Source of the DNA: Anaeroplasmataceae bacterium
Lineage (GTDB): Bacteria; Bacillota_I; Bacilli_A; Acholeplasmatales; JAEDCM01
DNA length: 39,601 nucleotides
Assembly: GCA_016294165.1 (NCBI GenBank)
Contig: JAEDCM010000014.1
Location: 1-39,601, forward strand
Direction of reading: 5' to 3'
Shown here: piece by piece, positions 1 through 7,976 of the stretch
Position numbering within the stretch: position 1 is the stretch's first letter
Layout: every line of letters starts with the position of its first letter
Notes under the pieces: generated by a model
What the model saw: only the letters and a program-made list of their open reading frames with translations
The model's database searches: none
What the model was told of the DNA's origin: nothing
Made by a program: the position numbers and the translations under genes

Positions 1-91
1 TCACGTATAATCAATTTAGATAGGTTTGATATCTTTATTGATTATTTCTCCTTTCCTAGTTTAATAGGTTATTTCATCTAGTAAATAGATG

Positions 92-103
92 TTATAATAT
101 AAA
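92..103 (+). promoter_or_regulatory. Candidate -10 box for the IS110 leader RNA
   Basis: A perfect TATAAT lies at 92-97, with a likely transcript start near 103-106. No good TTGACA is visible 17 bases upstream, so the -35 is weak or absent. A small perfect hairpin (CATCTA/TAGATG, 74-90) sits just before it. The distance from here to the transposase start (about 200 bases) fits a promoter for a leader non-coding RNA. Confidence 0.45.
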
Positions 104-285
104 TGCACTGTGGATCCTTTTCTGTTTTGTTAAGGCAGTTCTACTGACCTTTTGGGAGTGATTATTACCACAGTCTTTTTTCTAATTTTGATTCGGTTAA
201 TTAAGGCTTAAATGACCTTTCATGATGAACGTGAATAAATGATTAGAGAACTTCCTGTGGATGACCAAGTGCACAAATATTTATT
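104..285 (+). ncRNA. Candidate IS110 bridge RNA
   Basis: IS110-group elements are known to express a structured bridge RNA of about 180 nt from the left non-coding end; it pairs with donor and target DNA through internal loops. Here a stretch of that length runs from a TATAAT box to the transposase ribosome binding site. It contains an outer stem ACTGTGG (about 107-113) with CCACAGT (168-174). Two stem-loops share the same arms, TAAGGC...TGACCTTT, at 131-152 and again at 202-220. A further weak stem (TGG/CCA) lies near 258-267. Repetition of the same stem with different loop bases suggests the two guide loops. The guide sequences themselves cannot be assigned without the empty target site. 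Confidence 0.5.
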
Positions 286-302
286 TTTGGAGGTGCCATA
301 CT

Positions 303-1475
303 ATGACTTTCTATGTTGGCATAGATATTGCCAAGTATAAACACGACTGCTTCATTGCCGATGATTCAGGTTGTGTTATAAGAGATTCTTTCTCTTTTAA
401 AAACGATAAGGCTGGATTTGATGTCCTTTTATCTATCCTTAAGGGATTAAAACCTAAAGGACAAATAAAAATAGGATTTGAATCTACAGGCCATTATCAT
501 TTTAATCTGAAGCTCATGCTAGAAGCTAATGGTTTTGACTATGTTGAGTTCAATCCTCTTTTAGTTCATAAGTTTGTTGCCGGACAAACTCTACGTAAAA
601 CTAAAACAGATAAGAAAGATGCTCATATGATAGCCAAATATTTAATGACTATAGATTACAAACCCTATGTGAATTCATTTTACCACATAAATAATCTAAA
701 GTCATTATGTAGACTTAGAGAAACTTTAATTACTGATAGAACTAGATACATAAATCAAATAACTAGCTATCTTGACCAAATATTCCCTGAATTTAAGCCA
801 TTATTTGAAAATGGTTTAAATAAGTCTGCATTTTATCTTTTAACTCACTATACGACTCCGGCAAAGATGTCTAAACTAAATTTAGAGAAATACAGTAAGA
901 TGAAAAGCGAACTAAAATCTCCTATTTCTTATCAAAAGACATGTCAAATTAAAGATGCTGCTAAGAATACCATTGGAAATTCATCTCAAGCTTTAGAATA
1001 TGCTTTAAAAACTTCATTAGACATATATCTTTATCTTGACAATCAAATTGAAGAAATGGAAACTAAAATCATAGAGATTTATAATTCCCTTAATTGTCAT
1101 ATCCATACTATTAAAGGTGTAGGTATGATTACAGCTGCTGGAATTCTTTCCGAACTTACTAATATGGACAAGTTCAAAACTCCAGCTCAAATTCAAGCTT
1201 TCGCTGGTCTAGAACCAAGCAAAAATGATTCTGGTGAAAAGATAGGTAATGGTAAAATGGTTAAGCATGGTTCATCATACTTAAGAAAGTATTTAATGAA
1301 TTCTGCAGAAACATTTTATGTTCATAACCCAGCAATCTCTGATTTCTATTGGAAGAAAAGAAACGAAGGTAAAGACCACAGAGTAGCTTTATCTCATGTT
1401 GCTAGAAGATTAATTAATACCATATTCTATCTTGAGAAACACAATAAAGATTTTGATCCTAAACTTGTAAAATAA
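303..1475 (+). CDS. IS110-family transposase (DEDD recombinase)
   Basis: This 390-residue protein is the recombinase of the IS110 element. The N-terminal RuvC-like DEDD domain shows D8 in GIDIAKYKHD, E60 in GFESTGHY, and D103 and D106 in KTDKKDAHMIAKYL. The C-terminal transposase_20 region carries IKGVGMITAAGIL, FAGLEPS and the HGSSYLRKYL motif, where S324/S325 is the candidate catalytic serine. All expected acidic residues and the serine motif are present, so the protein looks active. The ATG at 303 is chosen because GGAGGTG sits 6 bases upstream at 290-296; a longer reading to 261 lacks such a site and adds residues not typical of the family. Confidence 0.93.
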   Translation: MTFYVGIDIAKYKHDCFIADDSGCVIRDSFSFKNDKAGFDVLLSILKGLKPKGQIKIGFESTGHYHFNLKLMLEANGFDYVEFNPLLVHKFVAGQTLRKTKTDKKDAHMIAKYLMTIDYKPYVNSFYHINNLKSLCRLRETLITDRTRYINQITSYLDQIFPEFKPLFENGLNKSAFYLLTHYTTPAKMSKLNLEKYSKMKSELKSPISYQKTCQIKDAAKNTIGNSSQALEYALKTSLDIYLYLDNQIEEMETKIIEIYNSLNCHIHTIKGVGMITAAGILSELTNMDKFKTPAQIQAFAGLEPSKNDSGEKIGNGKMVKHGSSYLRKYLMNSAETFYVHNPAISDFYWKKRNEGKDHRVALSHVARRLINTIFYLEKHNKDFDPKLVK

Positions 1476-1495
1476 ATATGCGGCGATATTTATTT
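1470..1495 (+). other. Perfect hairpin spanning the transposase stop codon
   Basis: AAATAAATAT (1470-1479) and ATATTTATTT (1486-1495) form a 10-bp perfect stem around the GC-rich loop GCGGCG. The stop codon TAA lies in the left arm. The right arm repeats a sequence found just before the transposase ribosome binding site (277-286). It may mark the right end of the IS or affect its mRNA. Confidence 0.5.
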
Positions 1496-1508
1496 TGGAA
1501 TAAACTAC

Positions 1509-1550
1509 AATCCTCAAAGATTTTTAAAAATCATATATTTGAGGATTTTT
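1509..1550 (+). terminator. Intrinsic terminator after the IS110 transposase
   Basis: AATCCTCAAA (1509-1518) pairs perfectly with TTTGAGGATT (1538-1547), and an inner GATTTTT/AAAAATC can extend the stem. A T run follows at 1546-1550 on the plus strand. On the minus strand there is no T run, so it probably serves the transposase rather than ppaX. Confidence 0.65.
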
Positions 1551-1612
1551 AGTCTTGGTTTAATTAACTTTATTAAAAAAGTTTAAATTTATACTTGATT
1601 AATAATAGTTAA

Positions 1613-2242
1613 TCACTCCACTATACTTAATAGTTCCATCATATCATAAATAAAATAATCGGGTTTAAATGCTTGTAAATCCTTAGCCTTTAAAGACCAA
1701 TTAACTCCACATGTTTTAATATTAGCATTCCTTCCAGCCATTAAATCGCTGACATTATCACCAATTATTATTGAATCATCACTATCTAAAGCTGATAATG
1801 CCTTGTTAACAATCTCCGGATCAGGCTTATGCTTCTTAACATCCTCAGCTGTTAAAATAACCTCAAAATACTTTTCTAAATCAAACAATCGTAATCCCAT
1901 TAAAACAACTGGTCTTCTTTTCGATGAAACAATTCCCATCTTATATCCCTTAGTCTTTAAAATATCTAAAGTTTCCTTTACATTTGCAAAAATAGTCACA
2001 TATTCATCGTGATGTTTAATATTCCACTCGGCATATGTATCGATCATTTTTAAAACCATATCATGATCGCTCTCATACCTACTAAAAGTATATTCTAGCG
2101 TTGGTCCACAAAAGGATATCAGTTCCTCATTAGATAGTTCATAATCTTTAAAAAAAATTTTAAAGGTATGAATAAATGATTTAAATATTAACTCATTAGT
2201 ATTAATTAATGTTCCATCTAAATCAAACAGAAGGCTCTTCAT
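1613..2242 (-). CDS. ppaX: HAD-family pyrophosphatase, PpaX type
   Basis: A 209-residue haloacid dehalogenase-family hydrolase. Motif I is LFDLDGTLINT with nucleophile D7 and D9 near the N terminus; a SSKRRP segment gives motif II/III residues and GDNVSDLMAGRNA gives motif IV. In Bacillus subtilis, PpaX hydrolyses the pyrophosphate released when HprK dephosphorylates Ser-P-HPr, and its gene is in the hprK-lgt operon. The same order hprK-lgt-ppaX occurs here, which is the main reason to prefer PpaX over a generic Gph phosphoglycolate phosphatase. The ATG at 2242 is chosen because GAGGAG lies about 8 bases upstream; it overlaps the end of lgt by 20 bases, implying translational coupling. Confidence 0.85.
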   Translation of the reverse strand: MKSLLFDLDGTLINTNELIFKSFIHTFKIFFKDYELSNEELISFCGPTLEYTFSRYESDHDMVLKMIDTYAEWNIKHHDEYVTIFANVKETLDILKTKGYKMGIVSSKRRPVVLMGLRLFDLEKYFEVILTAEDVKKHKPDPEIVNKALSALDSDDSIIIGDNVSDLMAGRNANIKTCGVNWSLKAKDLQAFKPDYFIYDMMELLSIVE

Positions 2243-3119
2243 CAATATTCTCCTCTTCCACAAAATAATTCACATAATAGTCTAAATCCTTCATAAAAAT
2301 ACGTTTAAGAATTAATAAAGCAACTCCAACAATGATCAAAATAATTGAAATAACCTGATTTTGCTTTAAAGAACCAATCATTAAAGAATCAGTACGCATT
2401 CCTTCAATAAAGAATCTACCAATTGAATACCATATTAAATAAATTGGCATTAAATCACCAAGTTTTAAAACCTTTTTTCTTCTTACAATAAGCATAGCAA
2501 TTAAACCAGCAAGATTCCAAAGACTTTCATATAAGAAGGTTGGATGCCAATAATATAAATCACTGCTTAGGCCATCACTAAAATACATATTATTCACAAT
2601 AAAATCTGGTAAATGTAAGGTATTTTTTAAAAAATTTACACTTACCTTTCCACCATGGGCCTCTTGATTAAAGAAGTTCCCCCATCTTCCAAAAATTTGT
2701 CCAATCAAAAATGATGGTGCTACATAATCCATAGTTTTAATAAGACTAATTTTCGTATATTTCGTATAAAAATATACAAAGATCAAAGCAGCGATAATCC
2801 CACCATGAATAGCTAATCCACCTTCATTGATTTTAAAAATTGATAGTAAATCATTTTTATAATAATCCCATTCAAAGATAACATAATATAGTCTTGCGCC
2901 GATGATTGAAACAACAACTCCAATTATTGCCCCATTAAAAACAATATCCGGATTAACTCCTAATTTTTTTGCCTCACGAATTCCCACATATACGGCAACC
3001 ATAATTCCAATTAAAATGCATATTGCATAAAATTTTATTTCTAAATTAAAACCAAACAGATTAAAACCAAAACCATTAGCTAAATAATCATTACCCTTAC
3101 CATTATAAGTCCAATACAT
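2223..3119 (-). CDS. lgt: Prolipoprotein diacylglyceryl transferase
   Basis: Lgt transfers diacylglycerol from phosphatidylglycerol to the lipobox cysteine of prolipoproteins at the membrane. The 298-residue product has about seven hydrophobic segments and the family signature GRWGNFFNQEAHGG near residue 147, followed by a conserved HPTFLYESLWN block and GRFFIEGMRTD near the C terminus. Length is normal for the family. The start codon overlaps the hprK stop codon (TAATG), and the ppaX start lies within its last codons, so the three genes form a tightly coupled unit as in Bacillus. The C-terminal tail is acidic (EEENIDEEPSV). Confidence 0.96.
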   Translation of the reverse strand: MYWTYNGKGNDYLANGFGFNLFGFNLEIKFYAICILIGIMVAVYVGIREAKKLGVNPDIVFNGAIIGVVVSIIGARLYYVIFEWDYYKNDLLSIFKINEGGLAIHGGIIAALIFVYFYTKYTKISLIKTMDYVAPSFLIGQIFGRWGNFFNQEAHGGKVSVNFLKNTLHLPDFIVNNMYFSDGLSSDLYYWHPTFLYESLWNLAGLIAMLIVRRKKVLKLGDLMPIYLIWYSIGRFFIEGMRTDSLMIGSLKQNQVISIILIIVGVALLILKRIFMKDLDYYVNYFVEEENIDEEPSV

Positions 3120-4054
3120 TAGTTATCCTCACTTTCATTTATCTTTTGATGTAATGACTCAACAAAGATTTCTGCGGAATTATATCCCATATATTTTAAT
3201 CTCTCATTCATGGCAGCTGATTCAACTAATGATGCAATATTACGCCCAGGAGCAACTGGTAAAACAATCTTTGGAATCTCGGTGTTAAAGAACTTAGTTG
3301 TATTCTTTTCTAAACCAATTCGATCATAATTCTTTCCTGCTTCCCACTTTTCTAATTCCACAACAAATCTAATTTTTTTGCTTTCACGATAAGCTGATAC
3401 TCCAAATAAGGATGTAACATTTACAACCCCAATTCCTCGGATTTCCATGTATTTTTCTAATAATTTTGGAGCCTTACCGATGACTGTTCCTACCTCTCTT
3501 TCAAAAATATCAACACGATCATCACTAACTAAACGATGTCCTCTTTTAATTAATTCCATCGCTACCTCACTCTTACCAATTCCACTTTTTCCAATGATTA
3601 GAGTACCTAATCCATGAATATCTACCAATACACCATGAACAGAAATTCTTTCTGCTAATCTTTCAATCAAATATCCATAAAGCTTACTTGATGTTGCGGT
3701 TGTGACTAAATTACTCTTTAAAACTGGAACATTGAATTTATCACTTTTTCTAATAAATATTTCTGGTACATCCACATGGCAAGAAAATACTAATGCTGGT
3801 GGATTTTTCGCAAAAAGATTGCACACAAAGGTATCTTGTTCATCATGTGATAATCTTTCTTTAAAGAAAGTTGATTCTTTAGAACCAAACAAAACCAATC
3901 TTGATGGTTCAAAAAAATCAAAGAAACCAACCATCTCAAAACCAGGACGTGATAACTCATATTTTTCAATATAACGGTCTAATCCCTTTTCTCCACCTAA
4001 AACCACTAAATTATTATCCTTAACTAATTGACTAATCTTAATTTTTTCTTTCAT
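3119..4054 (-). CDS. hprK: HPr kinase/phosphorylase
   Basis: HprK phosphorylates HPr on Ser46 in response to glycolytic intermediates and ATP, and reverses this by phosphorolysis; it controls carbon catabolite repression and sugar uptake. The 311-residue protein has the N-terminal receiver-like domain, then the catalytic domain with Walker A GKSGIGKS (155-162), the SDDRVDI segment, and the family signature EIRGIGVVNVTSLFG. The C-terminal block includes VLPVAPGRNIASLVE. The ATG at 4054 is preferred over one two codons upstream because AAAGGAG is 7 bases from it and only 1-2 bases from the other. It is followed at once by lgt and ppaX, the classic arrangement. Confidence 0.96.
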   Translation of the reverse strand: MKEKIKISQLVKDNNLVVLGGEKGLDRYIEKYELSRPGFEMVGFFDFFEPSRLVLFGSKESTFFKERLSHDEQDTFVCNLFAKNPPALVFSCHVDVPEIFIRKSDKFNVPVLKSNLVTTATSSKLYGYLIERLAERISVHGVLVDIHGLGTLIIGKSGIGKSEVAMELIKRGHRLVSDDRVDIFEREVGTVIGKAPKLLEKYMEIRGIGVVNVTSLFGVSAYRESKKIRFVVELEKWEAGKNYDRIGLEKNTTKFFNTEIPKIVLPVAPGRNIASLVESAAMNERLKYMGYNSAEIFVESLHQKINESEDN

Positions 4055-4066
4055 TGTCATTCTCCT

Positions 4067-4603
4067 TTATCTTAAAAAATAGCTTCTGATGTATCTTGAT
4101 AATATCAATCTAACTACACTAAATAGTAACAAGAAAACAAAAAATGATGGTGTACTTACAAAGCTAAAGCCTTTATAGAAAAAATCTAAAAGTAAAAATC
4201 CGCTAACATGCGAAGCAATAAATATTAATCCCATCGTCATAAAAGCTATTTTTATCGCAAATGTTAATATAAACATTTTTAATATAAACTCATAGACTGT
4301 AAATAATGATGCAGCTATTAACAAATTCCCAATTTCATTGTATTCAATCAGATCAAAAAATCCTTCAATTGCCAAAACAAGTGACACGTTCATAACAAAA
4401 GTTATTAATAAATGCACTAAGGAATTAGGATGAACTAAAAACCCCATCATCACCTTAATAATGCCCTTACTCTTAGCAGCACTTTTATATCCTTCCTTAG
4501 CCTCATTAACGAACTCTAGTATTTCTTCATCACTAGCCTTGCCATTTTTAATATTCTCAATTTTTTCTTCAATCTTCTCTTCGATATCTTTGTCTTCCTT
4601 CAT
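4067..4603 (-). CDS. Membrane protein of unknown function with charged N terminus
   Basis: I do not recognise this 178-residue protein. The first 60 residues are hydrophilic and rich in Glu/Lys (KEDKDIEEKIEEKIENIKNG), with a likely helical or coiled segment. Four or five hydrophobic helices follow from about residue 62 to 170, ending in a basic tail (RYIRSYFLR). The start has AGAGGTG upstream and overlaps the end of the VanZ-like gene by 35 bases. Its stop is 12 bases before the hprK start, so it probably belongs to the hprK transcript. Bacillus also has small membrane genes around hprK, but I cannot claim orthology. Confidence 0.75.
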   Translation of the reverse strand: MKEDKDIEEKIEEKIENIKNGKASDEEILEFVNEAKEGYKSAAKSKGIIKVMMGFLVHPNSLVHLLITFVMNVSLVLAIEGFFDLIEYNEIGNLLIAASLFTVYEFILKMFILTFAIKIAFMTMGLIFIASHVSGFLLLDFFYKGFSFVSTPSFFVFLLLFSVVRLILSRYIRSYFLR

Positions 4604-5075
4604 AAAGCACCTCTATAATCTTTCCAATAATTAATCCCATCAAATTTAAGCCCATATCTATATAATCAAATATTCCAATCTTTAGAAGATACTGGGCTAC
4701 TTCAATCGCTGCCACTAATAGTAACGACTTAAGGGTAAACATTTTTCCATCCAGCATATAGCCTAATGGAATAAACATTAAAATATTGCCTATTACATTT
4801 ACAAAAACAACCTTATTTTTAAAAATAATTTTAATCCATTCCTTAAAATAAAGCGGTCTTGAATATCCATTAATTCCTTTATCTCTTAAAAATAATACAA
4901 TTCCTAAAAAAACTATGTATAAATATTTAAATGTTTTTTTAAAATAAAATAATGAAACAATACATAAAAATAAACTAATTTTTACTAATAAGATATTTCC
5001 ATAAAAAAACATTTCTAGTTTATCAATGAAGCTATTTAAGATATAAACTAAAACAACAATTAAAAAAAACTGCAT
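4569..5075 (-). CDS. VanZ-like family membrane protein
   Basis: A 168-residue integral membrane protein with about five hydrophobic segments. The C-terminal half carries the VanZ-like pattern: GNILMFIPLGYML, then a hydrophobic helix ending IEVAQ, then GIFDYIDMGLNLMGLIIG. VanZ-family proteins occur widely in Bacillota; the founding member modestly raises teicoplanin resistance, but most have no defined role, so no resistance function is inferred. It has AGAAGGTGG just upstream of its ATG, a TATAAT box at 5090-5095, and overlaps the next membrane protein gene. It is probably the first gene of the hprK operon. Confidence 0.75.
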   Translation of the reverse strand: MQFFLIVVLVYILNSFIDKLEMFFYGNILLVKISLFLCIVSLFYFKKTFKYLYIVFLGIVLFLRDKGINGYSRPLYFKEWIKIIFKNKVVFVNVIGNILMFIPLGYMLDGKMFTLKSLLLVAAIEVAQYLLKIGIFDYIDMGLNLMGLIIGKIIEVLYEGRQRYRRED

Positions 5076-5120
5076 TATTCCACCTTCTAATTATAACATA
5101 TATTGAAAATAAAAAAAATA

Positions 5121-5148
5121 ACTCATTATATTTTAAATATAATAAGTA
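5121..5148 (-). terminator. Intrinsic terminator after uvrA
   Basis: ACTCATTATATTT and AAATATAATAAGT form a 13-bp stem with one mismatch. Read on the minus strand the stem is followed by eight T residues (A run at 5111-5118). It closes the ligA-uvrA transcript before the VanZ-like gene; a shorter T run on the other side could make it bidirectional. Confidence 0.7.
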
Positions 5149-5162
5149 TTTTTTATGCAGTA

Positions 5163-7973
5163 TTAATTTAATATTTTCTTTAAGTATTGTCCAGTATAAC
5201 TATTTATATTTTTGCTTAGCTCCTCAGGTGTACCAATACCAATGATTTGACCTCCACCTTCACCGCCATTTGGCCCTAAATCAATAATGTAATCACTGAC
5301 CTTTATAACATCTAAATTATGTTCAATAACCACAACGCTTCCACCATTATCCACAATACGCTCAATAACCGCAATTAATCGTTTAACATCATCCACATGC
5401 AATCCTGTTGTCGGTTCATCTAAAATGTAGAGAGTTTTATTGGTGATTCTTTTTTGAAGTTCACTAGCTAATTTAACTCTTTGAGCTTCTCCTCCAGATA
5501 AGGTTGTGGCTGATTGTCCTAAAGTAATATATCCTAATCCAACATCACACAGAGTTTGCAATTTAGAGGCAATCTTTGGAATATTATAGAAAAATTCTAA
5601 TGCATCAGATATCGTCATATTTAGTACTTCTGCAATATTCTTTCCTTTGTATTTAATATCCAAAGTGTCTGAATTATAACGTGTTCCATTACATACACTA
5701 CAATTAACATAAACATCCGGAAGAAATTGCATAGATATGCGCTTTACACCATCTCCACAGCACGCCTCACAGCGTCCACCACGGACATTGAAGGAGAACC
5801 TTCCTTTTGAATATCCTCTAACCTTAGCACCATTGGTTTGACTAAATAAATCACGAATATCATCAAACACTCCAGTATAGGTTGCTGGATTGCTTCTTGG
5901 AGTTCTTCCAATTGGTGATTGCGAAATATCAATAATCTTGTCAATTTCTAAATCTGATTTAATTTCATCAAAATCGCCTGGTTTTTCTTTAAGCTTATAA
6001 AGATTTGTGGCGATTCCCTTATATAAAACCTCATTAACTAAGCTTGACTTTCCGCTTCCACTAACACCAGTAACACATACAAGCATTCCTAATGGAATAT
6101 CAACATCAATATTCTTTAGATTATTTTCCTTTGCACCTTTAATTCTAATATACTTACCATTTGGTTTTCTTCTTGTTTTAGGAACATCAATTTTAAGTTT
6201 CCCACTTAAGTATTGACCAGTTATACTATTAGGATTATCCATCACCTCTTGAGCAGTTCCCGATGCTACTATATTTCCACCATGAATACCTGCACCTGGT
6301 CCAATATCTACCAAATAATCTGATCTACGCATAATTTCATCATCATGCTCCACAACAATTAAGGTATTACCTAAATCTCGCATCTTCTCCAATGAATTAA
6401 TTAGCTTTTCATTATCCTTTTGATGTAATCCAATTGAAGGTTCATCTAAAACATATAAAACGCCTGTAAGCATTGAGCCAATTTGTGTCGCAAGGCGAAT
6501 TCTTTGGGCTTCACCTCCAGATAAGGTTCCTGCCTTTCTAGATAAGGTTAAATACTCTAACCCAACGTCTAATAGAAAACTTAATCTTGATGAAATCTCA
6601 TCAATCGCAAGCTTTGATATTTGCTTTTTCTCTTCATCTAGTTTTAAATTGTTAATAAAGTTATATAAATCTTTTAATGACATATCCGTAAAATCAAAGA
6701 TATTTTTCCCACTGATTAACACTGATAAAACCTCTTCAGTTAGCCTTTTCCCCTGACAAACAGGGCAATCTAATTCCACCATATAATTATCTAACCAATC
6801 ATGAATCCATTGACTCGAAGTTTCAAAATACCTTCTTTCAAGATTAGTCATTAGCCCTTCAAAACCATCAGTTTTTTCAATAGTTCTTCCACCATTTGTT
6901 TTAAATTTATAATGAATCATTTCCTTTGTTCCAAAAAGAATAATCTCTTGTTTTTTCCTTTCAACGTCTCCAAAAGGAATATTCATATCAATATCAAAAT
7001 GACGACAAACTGTTTCAACCATCATGTTTTGAATATTACCATCATCAGTATTCTTCAATGGAATGATTGCTCCATCATTTAATGATTTACTATAATCAAC
7101 AACTAAATCCTCGCTTAATTGCATTTTAGTTCCTAATCCATGACAAGCAGGGCATGATCCTAATGGCGAATTAAAAGAAAACAAAGCAGGCTCTAAATTA
7201 GGCATACTAAAGCCACATTTTATGCATGAGCATTTAGAATTATATAAAACCTCTTTATCTCCAATGATATCCACAATGACCTTTCCATCTGCTAATCTTG
7301 TTCCCGTTTCTAAAGCCTCATATAGTCTTGAACGAACATTATCCCTAATGATAATACGATCAACAATTAAACTTATATTGTGCTTCTTATTCTTTTCTAA
7401 TTCATTTTCTAAAGGTAAATCTACAATCTCTCCATCAATTTTAGCTCTAACATATCCTTCTTTAATTTTTTCTTCCAAAAGATCTTTAAACGTTCCCTTT
7501 TGATTAGTCACAATCGGTGCTAATACTTGAATTTTTGTACCAATTTCCAAATTTAAAACTTGATTAATCATTTCATCAATAGAAACACTTTCAATTGGGA
7601 TTTTATGAGTTGGACAATGCGGAACTCCAATTCTCGCAAATAAGATACGTAAATAATCATAAATTTCCGTAACTGTTCCAACTGTACTGCGTGGATTATT
7701 AGATGTTGTTTTTTGATCAATACTGATTGATGGAGATAATCCTTCAATCAAATCAACATCAGGTTTTTTTAATCCACCCAAAAACTGCCTAGCATAGCTA
7801 GACAAACTTTCCACATATCTTCTTTGTCCCTCCTGATAAATTGTATCAAAAGCTAAAGTACTTTTCCCTGATCCTGAAAGACCAGTCATAACTATTAACT
7901 TGTTTTTTGGAAGCTCAATATTAATATTCTTTAAATTATTCTCACGAGCACCCTTAATAATAATTTTATCCAT
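5163..7973 (-). CDS. uvrA: Excinuclease ABC subunit A
   Basis: UvrA is the damage-sensing ATPase of nucleotide excision repair. The 936-residue protein shows both ABC modules. The first has Walker A GLSGSGKST and signature LSGGEAQRIRLA with VLDEPSIGLH. The second has Walker A GVSGSGKSS and signature LSGGEAQRVKLA with ILDEPTTGLH. Zinc-binding cysteine pairs are seen in CSCIKCG/CPACHG and again in CEACCGDG/CSVCNG, and the UvrA signature RQFLGGLKKP is present. Length is standard. It starts 3 bases after the ligA stop, so the two are co-transcribed. The usual partner uvrB is not in this window. Confidence 0.98.
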   Translation of the reverse strand: MDKIIIKGARENNLKNINIELPKNKLIVMTGLSGSGKSTLAFDTIYQEGQRRYVESLSSYARQFLGGLKKPDVDLIEGLSPSISIDQKTTSNNPRSTVGTVTEIYDYLRILFARIGVPHCPTHKIPIESVSIDEMINQVLNLEIGTKIQVLAPIVTNQKGTFKDLLEEKIKEGYVRAKIDGEIVDLPLENELEKNKKHNISLIVDRIIIRDNVRSRLYEALETGTRLADGKVIVDIIGDKEVLYNSKCSCIKCGFSMPNLEPALFSFNSPLGSCPACHGLGTKMQLSEDLVVDYSKSLNDGAIIPLKNTDDGNIQNMMVETVCRHFDIDMNIPFGDVERKKQEIILFGTKEMIHYKFKTNGGRTIEKTDGFEGLMTNLERRYFETSSQWIHDWLDNYMVELDCPVCQGKRLTEEVLSVLISGKNIFDFTDMSLKDLYNFINNLKLDEEKKQISKLAIDEISSRLSFLLDVGLEYLTLSRKAGTLSGGEAQRIRLATQIGSMLTGVLYVLDEPSIGLHQKDNEKLINSLEKMRDLGNTLIVVEHDDEIMRRSDYLVDIGPGAGIHGGNIVASGTAQEVMDNPNSITGQYLSGKLKIDVPKTRRKPNGKYIRIKGAKENNLKNIDVDIPLGMLVCVTGVSGSGKSSLVNEVLYKGIATNLYKLKEKPGDFDEIKSDLEIDKIIDISQSPIGRTPRSNPATYTGVFDDIRDLFSQTNGAKVRGYSKGRFSFNVRGGRCEACCGDGVKRISMQFLPDVYVNCSVCNGTRYNSDTLDIKYKGKNIAEVLNMTISDALEFFYNIPKIASKLQTLCDVGLGYITLGQSATTLSGGEAQRVKLASELQKRITNKTLYILDEPTTGLHVDDVKRLIAVIERIVDNGGSVVVIEHNLDVIKVSDYIIDLGPNGGEGGGQIIGIGTPEELSKNINSYTGQYLKKILN

Positions 7974-7976
7974 ATT

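Larger units (their letters stand above)
1..1550 (+). mobile_element. IS110-family insertion sequence (left end not resolved)
   Basis: One transposase gene with the DEDD plus C-terminal transposase_20 architecture is flanked by a roughly 300-base upstream non-coding stretch and a short downstream one. This long-left, short-right layout is what is known for the IS110 group, as opposed to the IS1111 group. These elements lack terminal inverted repeats, so neither boundary can be fixed from one copy; the left end may lie before base 1 and the right end is probably between the stop codon and about 1550. The neighbouring gene on the right is the end of the hprK-lgt-ppaX operon, which is not interrupted. 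Confidence 0.75.

Noticed and set aside
1597..1614. GATTAA/TTAATC hairpin just after ppaX as a terminator
   Set aside because: The stem is short, purely AT-rich apart from one pair, and is not followed by a T run on the minus strand, so no clear terminator for the hprK operon was called.
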